Positions 52,334 through 64,000 of a stretch of 64,000 nt of DNA are shown here, in pieces (within the stretch, counting starts at the first letter, position 1; every line of letters begins with the position of its first letter). A program made the position numbers and the translations under genes. The DNA comes from Ancylostoma caninum (lineage: Eukaryota; Nematoda; Chromadorea; Rhabditida; Ancylostomatidae), in NCBI GenBank assembly GCA_037903475.1, contig JBAJFG010000290.1, positions 620,001 through 684,000 of the forward strand, written 5' to 3'. The notes below the pieces were generated by a model. The model made no database searches, was not told the origin of the DNA, and was given only the letters and a program-made list of their open reading frames with translations.

Positions 52334-55300
52334 CGATAACGATCACCATCATACATTGCTTGACGAGGCGTGAAGAAAAAACGTCGTGCTGCAGCCTGCT
52401 GCAGACGACGACGACGAAGAAAACGATGGACGACTTTCTAATGGAGACAGAGGCAGGCGAAGCGCAGCAGTGAGAGAGGGAGAGATTAGGCACGAAATGA
52501 GAGAAAAACGCTACTGGACGCGGACAACTTGATGGAAAGATGGTTCTACGAGATTAGGCGTTGCGTCCGATAGGCTTTTTTCTTTGCTGAACCGAAGCGC
52601 AACGCACACAAACTAAAACAGCATCAGCAGCTGTCGACAACAACGGAACAGAAATTCTGAACAGTTCAACAGGTCAGACGACTTCTCAATTTTTTCTCAG
52701 TGTGTCCTTGAGAACTGAAACTGATTTACGGACTTGTCCTTGATCGTCTATTAACGCTGCAACAACATACGCTAGAAACCACGAGAAAACTGGAACTCAG
52801 GACAACAGGGAGTCGTCATTAGTCGTCCTTCGTCCCTTAAACCCTTAACAGCCTCTCATCAATCAACACAACATCAAAGATCACAACTCCGGATAAATCA
52901 TTTGAACGTCTGCACTATAAACAATAGCGCATTCCCAGAAAAGCTTGAGATTAGATTTCACGACTTCACGGATAAGAGGACTTGGAAAGTGCTGCGATTC
53001 TCAGTAGTAACTTAGTTTACACATCACAAATCGCTTTACAAATAGGGACAACATGGGACGACGTTCGGCCTTCTTGTAGAAGAGCAACAAATTTAGCGAA
53101 TGAATCTTCAGCGAATCCACAAAACCTAGTCCAGAATCGAAAATGGAAAAACAAAGAAATTTCTATATCGCTCTATCATACACGCTGGGAAAGCCAGATT
53201 CGCACAAAGAAAGAAAAAAAACCAACATTTTCGCGAATTCCAATTTCCAAAGAGCTGCAAAAGACTCGACAGAGAATATTCCTAGCTTTCGCTTGAGTAA
53301 CTGTCTTTAACCAGCCAATCAGGAGGGAAACACCCTTTTAAGAGCACAATCCCTCCAGTAAACAAGGCAATACCGATAACATGGCTGCAGCACACACAGA
53401 CCTATGATTACGAGCAAACATCCAAACCACTGGATGTCCCTCCGCTCCTCCCCTCCTACCTAGGTAATTAAACCGCCCTGCACCACGTCAGCCAGCAAAA
53501 CAGCTACGGAAAAACACGTCCAGCGCGACTCAATAGCACGTACAAAGAAACGCACATCAAGTACAGGCGATGTGACAGCAGATAGATCGCACGCACGCGG
53601 GCGACCGGGCGGCAACCATCAATCCTTCGGGCATTTTTCAAAAACCACTCGAAACGAAGGACACTTAGTACACAAACACACACAAAACAGCATAGAAAAT
53701 GTGAAGGCCACTTCACAATGAATCGAGTGCGTGCGCGTTTTTCACTCGATCGCCAGCAGACGACTTGCCACGCAATAAAACGACGCGATATATGAACGGC
53801 GGGGCACCGCTTGACAGCATCTCCCGCCGCCGAAAAACGACAGAAAATCGTTGAAAAAACGCCGTTGCTTAGTGAGAGAGAAACGTTAAGATGAACGAAA
53901 CGAGATGTACTATGACGGCCATAACAAGGCCATCACTCCTACGGATGGTTCGTATGTCAAATGTCATCGCTTTAACTATGTGGCATTTGTACTAAAAGGA
54001 AAGCATAAGTACCTTGACTACAACTCATTTCTCGATATGTCACATTCATTGAGAATATGTACAACAAACAGATGAAAGTAAATGGAATCGAAATGGCGTT
54101 TCCCTAATCGAATACCCTTTATAATAATTGCAGCATGGTATTATGCATGATTGTTATGCAAATTCAAGGCAAATAAAAAATCTAATAGAACGTGGGCTGA
54201 ATAGTCGCCCAGTTCATGCGGATCACAGGCTTGCTCGCCATGGAACGTCGAAAAGAATCCCGGCAGACCAAAAATATACTGGATGTTCATGGGAAAAATT
54301 ATCCACAAAGAAAATGTTAGCGTGTCTTCATCAAAAAAAAAAGTTACCGGATCTCAGGAAGTGGTATGAGGGTTGGAGAAATTTCAAAGGCTCTAATAAC
54401 ATGCCAAATCACACCCTGTTCATCTGAGGCTGTCAACTCGAGCATTTTACCCCTGAAGTTTCCTCAAAAATAAAACCGTTGATGTTCCGGAAAAGCATTT
54501 AGCAGCTAGCATGAAAGAGAATTCATGTAATGTACAGCGGATTCCGAACAGAACTACATTCCCCTTTATTAAACCAGACAATTGAAAACTGTATGGTAGC
54601 ACCAATGTGAAAAAAAAGCTGTTTTCCTCATTTAAACAGCTGCGCCAAAACAAAAAAAAAACTTTTTTGACTGAAATAGTGCCACCAAAACATCTCTGGC
54701 CTACATCTGGCATAAATCAGACAATTACTGGATTTCAGTTTCTATTCGGTCAAAAAGGAAAAAAAAACAAAAACAATTGGTCCCTCTCACAGCTAATCAT
54801 GCAAGTAACATATACTGACTTCTGTCACAACCTCATAGACCTCGTTAGATCCCCTGGGAAAAGGAAGTGCGTACGTGCACCTACACAATGGCGCATGGAC
54901 CCTTCGGAAAAGCAAACGATCACTTCTTCGTTCCGCGTCAGAGAACGCACACACAACACTGTGCATGGTTTTAAAGTGAACGTCATCTTCATCACAAAAA
55001 TAGTGACATGATAGAGGGCAAGAAAAAAAAGAAAATGACTCTTTGGAAAGATCCCGACGTGTGACCACTGTGTAACAATCCAGAGAAGAATCTGCTGTTC
55101 GTTCCGCTCTGCTTGCGCGTTGTACGACAGTGTAAAGGACACGGGCTTTCAAAAAATTTCCGCCGCCAGATTGACGACGGCAATAAAATGGGGAACAAAA
55201 ATGAAGCGATGGCGCAAAATTATATGGGGACAGGAAAAGGACTGCAGGAATTGCATAAAGCAGATTATGCAGAAAAACTGAAAAGGTCAAAAGAGCAAGC

Positions 55301-56100
55301 CGGAGTGGGAAAAAACTCTCGTGCAGTCACAAAACTATGCCAATTGCATCCACTTTAGAGGAGCAATAAAAACCCAGGGAAGCAAAAGGCAGTTTTGCAT
55401 CCACATGCAAATGCAGTTTCAGCCCACCCTAATCGAAAAATTCTCTAGGGGAGTACGGTAAACTACCGTTTCACTAGCGCATCTGCAGGAAAACAAAGAA
55501 TGTAAGGAGTGCATTGGTTTTCAGAATAAATGGCATTCCATAGGTCAGGCCGATTGGACAGTAATTTAGTCCACATTAGTAGACCATTAGACCAGAATCG
55601 AAGCAAAATAACTGAGCAGATTGAAATTTTCTTGTCCAGACTTCTACAAAGCCTTGAGGGTCACTCATCCTTGATCATCCACGATTCTAGCAAGTAACGA
55701 AGCAATTTTCAGCTTTGCCGATTCTAACCGTACGATATAAGATGTAATAATTAAAAAGACTTCAGTCGAAGCTATGATAAGAGAACATTAAACTGAAATG
55801 CAGTGGAAGCGAGAAGCTAGAAACTAGTAAGTAACCAAAACACTAAAGCAAAACCGGCAAAATAACTGTAAGACTAGTTCGCGGAAAAATTTCCAGCAAT
55901 ATTACAACGTGAAGTCTTGCACACAAACTCCACTTTAAATTCAATGTTCAAAGTATCTGCGACCACCTAGGGAAAAAAAGTTGTTGGGTACCGTGACAGA
56001 AACACTAAAAAAGAAGTTGGTAAACTGTAGAGTAAGCCCATTGCCCACTGCAGCGGAAACGGCTAAACGTCCTCGACAACAGCACGTACAGAATTAAAGG
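52334..56100. other. Upstream region of the AUTS2-like gene, AT-rich part
   Basis: No supported gene. A minus-strand Ser/Arg-coding stretch at 52370-52435 follows an ATTAG acceptor-like site, but its only downstream donor leaves a 36-base intron, so it was not called an exon. Small frames at 54.6-55.3 kb have no family features. Confidence 0.4.
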
Positions 56101-58300
56101 AAGGGGCGTGAGAAAGGCCGGCTGGTGGGACGGACGGCCGGGCGGGCGGCGGAGGAGATGAAACGAGAGCGAGAGTGCGACCGATTACGACAGCCCGTCG
56201 CCGCGAGCGTCGAGGATGCCAGAGCACGCTAGAGATCCCCGATCACGTTGGAGACGCAGGCATGTGGACAAAAATCCGAAACAATTATTCACCATCCGTA
56301 ATTATCCAGCACACAGAGACCGACCGCAACGACGAGCAGTCTGCGCGCGTGTGTGTGTATGCGCACAGAACGTAAGGGGCGGATGAGGGCAAACAGACAA
56401 CGAGGAGAAGAACGAGAGGATGTGGCCGAAAAACGCGTCAGTAAACATTTGCCATGTCCGCAATCGCGGAACTTACAAATACAAATACGCCGAGCGGTGA
56501 ATGCGGATCAGTCGCGTACGATAAGAGCAAAAGAAGTCGGCCGAAGAAAGTCAGGAGTCAGGAGACGACAGAACAGGCGCTATCGACATGAATACACGGG
56601 GCGATAAGGTGTGAATAAAACATAATAGCGCAGAGCACTACGCGCACAGCTTGCACATCTACCTGGAATCTGTTGCTCATGCGCACATAAACACCCCCTA
56701 ATCCAGGAAAGCCCTTCGCGCATGAATCGAACCGGTTAATAAGCCGATTTAACCCTAATTCTCCCGGATTAGCGGTTCATAAAACGTAGTGCTTAGTGGG
56801 GGATTTCGAAATACAATTCATGACCCGCGAACCTACTGTGACGGTTCGGATTAACATAAGCGAATATTTCGAGCAAATAAGTTGAGCCGAAACCTATTTT
56901 AACTAAATAGTAGCAGGCCAAACTAGTTAGTAACACGTGATGGGTATAACAGTTTCATAAGCCGAAATCAATCCACATGTTCGAAGCCGAAATATGGCGA
57001 ACTTGGTAAGCAAAAAAAACTGCTGAAGACCGACAAAGATCATGGACCATGAGCCGGAAGGGTTACCTAACGCTCCATCAGTAAGAGGACATATCTAGGA
57101 CCAAAACCAATCACTCTGAGAAAGGTGATCCCACCCTCACCCCAAAAAAGGATCAGTCAGCTTTTATTCAGAACCATAGCGATTTAAATGGAAAAATCCA
57201 GCTAGTACAGAATCGTCCAATACCCATTGGGCAATGAAATCCATTAAATCCAATCAATGCCAGCAAACAGTGCTGGATTCGTTGCAGTCTATCCAAACAC
57301 GTGTCTGGCCCGTATTCTGTAAAGAGCAGAGTACAATCAGGACAAAACAGTCACAACACATTCTTTGTCCTAGAACTAGTCACGCCAGCCAGCCGCGCCA
57401 TTGGCTGTTCAATGCGGCAAATTCGTGAATAATTGAGGAATGCGTTAGTGTGCTGTATGCACATGCAAACGCTGTCCGGTGCACACATTTCTGCGAAAAA
57501 CAGCGGAGACGCAGACAACGAGACAGCGATGATGCTGGGAAAGTCGAGCGGGCGGGCACACACGCACACAAATAAGCGCTATCAGCGCCTATACACACGC
57601 AACACACGTCCAGTTATCACCGTTGTCCCATCATGTCTCATCATAAAGATATCGAGGGAAGAGAACGGACGAGCGGCCTGCGGACAACGTCCTTGGGACT
57701 GTGATGGACTGGAATAGCCGCGTCCCACGACGCAGTGCATCATCTTTGCGTATCTCACGCTATGTACGATGCACAAGGACACAACGCAACGCAGATCAAC
57801 ACGAACAGACAAACAAACAGCAACACACACAGGCACGCACTTGAAATGACTCTAACGTCCCATGTGTGCTGCCGAGCTGATCGCTTCTGCAAACACAAAC
57901 ACAAGGAAAAGGAAACTCGTCCAGAAAAAAAGCTTGTTTGAGAGAATATAAGCAAAATAAGAACGATTGCAACCCGGTGCCGTATCAGTCATGAAGAGTG
58001 CGACAATGATACCACTACCACTACCGCCCATCTCTCGCCACACACACACACAAAAGATAAGGGGCTACGAAACCAGTTCTTTCGCTGAACGTCTGCCACT
58101 CTCTCCTCATCCTTCTCTCTCCTGTATCACGTAGACGCAAAGGCGTGAATACACGACGTCGTATCGCAATATACGCATCAATGCGTTGCGCAACTTGCGC
58201 GCACGCAAGAAAGTCGATTTCATCTTACGATACGGCGGCGGTGGCGGAGCGCGTATGCGACGACGCACGAATCGAAATTAATCGAATGATGCCGGAAGTA
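56101..58300. other. GC/CpG-richer upstream blocks
   Basis: 56110-56610 and 57430-58270 are clearly richer in CG than their surroundings, with CA-rich microsatellite stretches (57560-57620, 57820-57910, 58040-58055). They could be promoters or 5'UTR exons of the AUTS2-like gene, but no splice-supported exon was found. Confidence 0.35.
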
Positions 58301-60650
58301 AAACTCATGTAGTCAATGGCTACCGTGCTCAAACAAAGCCTTCTCACATTTTAGCAGAGCTGTTTAGACAGCGATAGGAAATGACATCACATGTGAATGA
58401 ACCGAAGAAAAACCGGATTAAATGAGAACACAATCTCACGGACAAAAACCACCTGGAAGCATATCCTCGGGGGAGCTGTGACGAAAAGCAATTACCGCAA
58501 AGGACAGCGCCCCCAAATGCAGCGCCTCGTCGGCTCTGGGCTGCAGAGCTAAGAGCAATGCTGTGAGGCCAGAAAGGCAGCCAGCGCTGTAAAAGGCCAT
58601 TAATCGTGACAATTGGCGAACGGATGGTGAGGCAGAAGGTGTGCCCTTGTGGATGAGTGAGTTTCGTGTTCAAGAATCAGGGACGGGCTAATGTGGTTGA
58701 AACTTGTATGTGATTTGAGGCACTAGCAAGTTGAAAACCACAAAAAAACCCACTATTAAGGATGGACCCGCAACTACTAACGTACTCATCGCCAATCCTT
58801 GAATGCAAGACAGGAGAAGCCCTCAAAAGCCTCCATCCCTTAACGATTCAGCTGCTTAGATACTAGATATCGGAAAAATTCACAAACACTTCCATGTGAA
58901 ATCCGGCCAGTAACGCAGCCTTTATTATCAATATAAAATCTGCTCGATGGACTTTTCTATGATTCTGGAAAAAGGAGATCAAAATAACCTGGACAACCCC
59001 TTTGAAGTAACAAATAGCCAAGCAACAAGAATTTTCAATGTCTGGTTGTTCATCTTCGCTCATTAATCCTGAATTTCGAGATCAAGCCGGGCATCAATTT
59101 TTTCTGGTCTTCAAGCTGCAACAGGAAAGCAGCTGAGTTAATTTAATTCTTTTTTACCTACTAGATGAAGCCGATAAAATCAAATTGAATTCGAAAGCGG
59201 CAGCGGCAATGAATGGGCGAGCGGAGGGATGAGTGACGTAATGGCGTTGAAGTCGTCAAATCCTTCGCGAACTCCCAAATTATGGGAATTTACCGGATTA
59301 TAGGAATTTCCCCAGAAAAATGATAAATAGCAGGAAAAGCCAGCCTAGCGGGTACGCAAATTCCTAGACATAATTTCTGGATCTGGCACACCACTCTAAT
59401 GCAAAAATTCATAAACACAAAAAAGCTGCCTGCCTATATAAAAATAAATAATTTTACAGCTGATGAGCGTCACCCGACATTCGCCCATGAAACGTGGAGT
59501 TATTACAGCTAATAAATAGGCTAGGATTGATTTCCAGCTGGGAGCTGAATACAAGTACAATACAATTGATTGTAAAGTACAACACAGACAAATTCTTTCA
59601 TAACGCTTATTGATTCCATTATGGGCTATTTGTAGTTCGATTATGTCTACTGTTCAGTGGTGGATTTGCTGTAAACACTGCGACACTAAGTATACAATCC
59701 GATGTACTCTCATTTCGCGGATAATCTCAACAAGCGAGCGATGAAAATCAGCTGATCCACGGGATTTTGGGTTGATTCGGCTCGAACACAGATTTTTTGG
59801 GACTACATTCTCCTATTTTATGTTCGCAAAAGGGCTGTGAACCAGATGATTGTTGGTGGGGTTCCAATCCAATCACCATTCGCCATTCAGGGACATTTCT
59901 TGCTTCCAGGATCATCGATTCAGTGAGATAAAGCCCCTCTCGTGATTCCGTGCACGTCGACCACAATGTCCATACTTCCTACGTCACCGTGGCTACGCAC
60001 TAATCAAGAGGTCAGAAGGAACTGGAGGAATGACAGAATAGCCTTCTTTGCAGTCCAGGGAATAGGACGGCTGTGGGGTAAACAGCATAGGTCAGCGATC
60101 AGTTCGTTGCCGTCAGACTTACTCATTCATGTTCTGTTAATAACATTCACTGCACAGCATTCTCGAGCAAAGGCCAAACTGCTTCTCTGCGCTGGCTGTC
60201 GCCGTCCATTTAATTGCCAGCGTCGCGAAATTAGTGCTGGCTGCTGAGTGAAGAGCGTGTCTCATATTGGTGGAATGCGACAGCTCTCCGCCAATAGAAA
60301 ATGTGTCAGTGCCAGCTAATTTCGCAGCCTGGTGATGAACTTTTTTCGATAAGCCATTGCAGCTCGCCTCATTTTGCTGCTAGAATCGATAAATTGAAGA
60401 GCGCAAATGACAGTGACTGATACGGGCGGAGAGCGGAGAAGCAGGACAACCAGCACATATATCCGTCCATCGAAGAACAGGATTAGCTGCGCTCTATCAT
60501 AGTGTGTGTGTGTGGTGTTGGTGAGGAGAGCGCTGGTGATCGATAGACCACCTACCTCGCATTTATTGATTTCACACCTCATCTACAGGCGCCCTCCTAA
60601 TATGTAGGTGGAGCTGAGCTGGTTATTGGGGTACTGTCAGTGTGTAATGT
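58301..60650. other. Upstream AT-rich stretch, nothing recognised
   Basis: No gene or bounded repeat. A (TG)n run lies at 60502-60516. Confidence 0.4.
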
Positions 60651-60819
60651 GACGACTGACTGGGTACGTGTGTTTACACAACATTAATAGAGGAAAAGTC
60701 AATAAGGCGGTAAGATGGTGTGCAAATATTAGCACAGAACACACACACTCATATACACGTCATCATATCAAAGAAGGCAACAAGGAACTGCGCCCGACGA
60801 CTCACTGGCAAGTGGCCAA

Positions 60820-61260
60820 TTTCGGCCAAAATCGAAAACACCCGCGTCAGGGACAGCTCTGCACGGGACGCGCGCGCAATAATCATCGCCGACGATGTCG
60901 CTCGCTGCTGCGGCCGCGGTGGCGCACTCACTCGTTCAAGCAACCAAAGATCGTCACGGGGGGCGGGGTTGGACGCACGGGGGGCGGCGCTCGGCCGTGC
61001 GGACACAGCCCTTTGAAAAAACGCGCCCCATGCGCGCCAGACGGGTGGTGCGCACGAGAAAAAACGACGCGACAACGATGTGCCGCGAACGGACGCGGGT
61101 GCAGCGATACCACCACCAGCGAGCGACGCCTGCTGCTTTCCCGACCGCCAAGAGCTCGTCCGCTCGCTCGCTCGTCAGTGCAGCGCGTCCCTTCCCCTTT
61201 ACACAGCAGCCCGTACATACCTCAAGTATAGATGGTGGAACGCAAAACACACACGCACGC
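60820..61260. other. GC-rich island, possible promoter or first exon
   Basis: Dense in CG (for example GCGCGCGCAATAATCATCGC and CGGGGGGCGGGGTTGGACGC) with all six frames largely open because of composition. Direction and function cannot be read from the sequence. Confidence 0.35.
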
Positions 61261-62390
61261 ACGCAAAACTGCACAAACAACACAACGAAAAAAAAAGTCC
61301 GAGCGGCCGACAGGTTAATGTGGAGGAGTGATGTGTTGCACGTTGTGATGCGAACGAAATGTTTTGCACCGCACAAAGAAGGCACAGTGTAAAGGACGGT
61401 CATTTCAGGGAATTGTTGTGCACGTTTTGAAGGATCGCGGAACTAACTACGCGGTAAAATGTCTCAGAAATAAGTGATTAATCGATGATGTCTATCTAAT
61501 CATCTCATAAAAAAGTACGAAGTAGAACAAAGCACATTTGTTCAGGGCCATTGTAATGATTTTATGCCTTGAAACTAGTTCTAATTTCGCGCTGTGATAT
61601 TTCAATTAGACTCGCTGCTAGTGTCCTCCGAATATCAGCGTCAGAAATCTGAAAGCCTGCCCTTTGCAATTCAAACCTCCAATAAATTTAGGGAAAAAAA
61701 CAAGCACCACGTGCATTTCCCTATCGAAAACTTACACTATTCACAAGTAGCAAAAACATATTATATATGTGGAAAAGAATCCATGCAATATTGCGTGTCA
61801 AAATCATTAAAATTACTGGCTGCAGACGCATGTGACTCTCACATGTGCCTATAGAATCTCAGAAATGATAGAGATAAGAAGCTCAAAGCAGTTATGGCGA
61901 AAGTAGAGTGATATTCCAGTAACATGCTGGAAATCTTATACGGCAGAATGTAGCAAGTCTTTAGAAATATTCCAATTAAAATGGAAGAAATTGGAACGGC
62001 GACGGTGGCGCAGACTCAGTCAAAGTGAGATATTAGTAAAATATTCAGGGACTGTTTTAAAAAGGCAGAATTTTCGTTAAGCAACTGGTAAAGCTCCTGT
62101 ATTAGAAAAGGTGGCCTATAGCGCATAAAATCTATGTTTTCAAACAGAAAAAAACCATGGAAAGGTAAGGTGAACAGAATTTCGAAAAGGGCAGGTAAAA
62201 TCCAGAAATCTGGGCACCATTCCACCTTTAATCTTCTTGTGCAACGTATTCAACACAATAGAAAACTAAAATCCAAAAAATCGCGCATGTTCTGCGGAGC
62301 GCTGAAGCACAAAAACGCGACAGTTGAAATTCAAATTTTCGCGTGTAGCCATCCGGCAAAGAGAAAGACGCGACACTGGAACTGAAGAAA
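61261..62390. other. AT-rich upstream sequence
   Basis: Nothing recognised. Confidence 0.4.
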
Positions 62391-62459
62391 TGGGAGAGCC
62401 GGCCGCGTCGACACACAGCGGAGCGCCGCGGTAGCGAAAGTCTTTCAGGATGCTTGAAT

Positions 62460-62545
62460 GACGACGAGCAACGACGCATATAGATGGATGGCTGGATGGA
62501 TGGATGGGGTGCCTGACGGGTGAATGGATAGATGGATGGGGCTGG
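62460..62545. repeat. (GGAT)n microsatellite
   Basis: ATGGATGGCTGGATGGATGG and related units, interrupted. Confidence 0.75.
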
Positions 62546-63399
62546 CTTACTGGGCGGCGGTCGCGTTCTGGCGGATGGGTACACGTGGACCCGGTCTGGG
62601 TGCCTTTTGCTATGATCCACGGAAATAGCAGCACATGTCACTATCGATCGGATCCTTTTTTCACAAGGAAAGGTATGTAGAGAGGGCACGCTGTACAGGA
62701 GAAGAGTAGTGGAGGGGAGTTCCCACTATTTCCACTAACAAAACCTCTGTTCACATTGGTGGAGACCACTGAAAAGTGGCATTGCATCCCAGTGTTTTCC
62801 CAAATTTCACACGTTTCGAAAACTATAATCTCGCGGGAACAGCCTAGCTCAGTAGATCTCAAACCAAAGAAGTTAGCAACAAACTTTCGAGTTTTACCAA
62901 TAAACCTCCGAGTTGTCCTGGAAATATGCTCCCCCCCCCCCGAGAAAAAAGTGATTATTTGATGAAGTAATCACATTTTCAGATGTTTTGAAAGGCAAAA
63001 ACTTCATGCATGAGCAATTTTTCCACATTTTACATTCAAGCAGGATTTTATCGCATAATCCGCGGGTTTACAGCGAACGAACCCAAAATACGCCTCCAGT
63101 CAACCCTATCCATAATTACAGGAACAGCGTAGGTGACTTGAGCCACAGCATGCCTATCGTGTCACCGCTACTCGTCAAATAACTATAAAATCCTTTTTTT
63201 GGCGCATTTTTCCCCTTTCGTCGCAAATTCTAGAAAAGAATTATTGACAACTGCACTACAAACTCTTCCACAGTTCAGTTGTCGAACAGGAATAAGAAAG
63301 AGAGTGCAGAGAAGGAGAACAAAACAAGCACTTATTGCACGTGAAACGCACCCAACGCACAAACACACACTGCTGCACGGTTATATAAACATGCCAGTG

Positions 63400-64000
63400 T
63401 CATCGAATTCGATAACACGGCCTTGCAAGGGTGGAGGGGGAGGGCGGCGGTGTGCAGCAGTCTGTCGGCCCGCACATACCGAAAACATCTATTCAGGCAG
63501 TTGCGGGAAGGACGGACCGTATGCAGTGGAACAGGTACAAGCAGCAGGTTCTGGAACGTTCGTTGGGGCAACTTTTGAACGAGAAACGTCGGAGGAACGC
63601 CTGACATGACAGCTAGCAAACACTTCCAAGAAAATCATCAAATCGTTGCGAAACCGAGAACGAGAACGAGGATAGCGGACGGAGCAGCGCCGTCGCCACC
63701 GCCGCCGCAACCGCAACGATCGATGCCCATGCCGTAGGAGCGGCAGCAGCCGGACAGGCACGCGGCTGGCAATTAGAAAGCTCGCTGTGGGTGGCGAGTG
63801 GGAGGGGTTCGACTCCGACAGACAGACAGCCAGCCACACATACACACACACACGCATACACATACACACCGCTGCGGGAAACGCGGCGAACAAGAGGGGC
63901 GTGGAGGGTGCAGGTCGCGAACTGGCAGTGTGTGCGTGTGTGTGTGCATGCCTGGTAATGTCTGCACGCCTGCATGTGTGCGGTATTCAATGGTGGTCTG
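63400..64000. other. GC-rich island with (CA)n at the right edge
   Basis: 63420-63780 is GC-rich with open frames on both strands. 63833-63872 and 63918-63945 are CA/GT repeats. It could be a further 5' exon or promoter of the AUTS2-like gene. No family similarity seen. Confidence 0.35.

Noticed and set aside
52354..52435. Ser-rich minus-strand segment as an upstream AUTS2-like exon
   Set aside because: The only workable donor leaves a 36-base intron, below what is normally spliced.

Overview
The window looks like nuclear DNA of a parasitic nematode, most likely a strongylid (hookworm-type) worm. This is inferred from short TTTTCAG-like splice acceptors, an ATG just downstream of a likely trans-splice acceptor, degenerate copies of the nematode telomere unit TTAGGC, and a very high load of short palindromic DNA transposons (MITEs) in long introns. 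There is no sign of prokaryotic organisation. Exon boundaries below were read by eye from splice sites, phase and family homology; there is no transcript evidence.

Two multi-exon genes face each other tail to tail. The first, on the + strand (9286-26969), assembles into 21 exons with consistent phases and an 822-residue product. In order it has an acidic N-terminus, two MBT repeats, a low-complexity linker, a SLED domain and a C-terminal SAM domain. This is the architecture of the Polycomb protein Sex comb on midleg (Scm/SCMH1/SCML2). The second, on the - strand (52288 down to 34436), assembles into 8 exons and about 816 residues. It carries the conserved AUTS2-family core (KPGRWCGMHV) followed by very long Q/A-rich tracts, so it is an AUTS2/Tay-type protein. 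In other animals both families are linked to Polycomb repressive complex 1, so their adjacency is the main biological point here.

Layout: 1-132 is probably the last coding piece of an unidentified gene entering from the left. 133-8952 is intergenic with TIR elements; one of them contains a fragment resembling a short-chain dehydrogenase. 8953-9226 is a palindromic element directly in front of the SCM-like gene. 9286-26969 is the SCM-like gene, with introns 6, 7 and 9 packed with nested MITEs. 26970-34435 is the shared 3' intergenic region with more TIR elements. 34436-52318 is the AUTS2-like gene with large, MITE-rich introns. 52319-64000 is upstream sequence with GC-rich islands and microsatellites that may hold promoters or undetected 5' exons.

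At least ten distinct inverted-repeat families were recognised. Several are nested, including an unusual GC-rich element built from repeats of the 13-mer CCGTGCGAGCGGG in both orientations. No CRISPR array, rRNA gene or intact tRNA gene was found.
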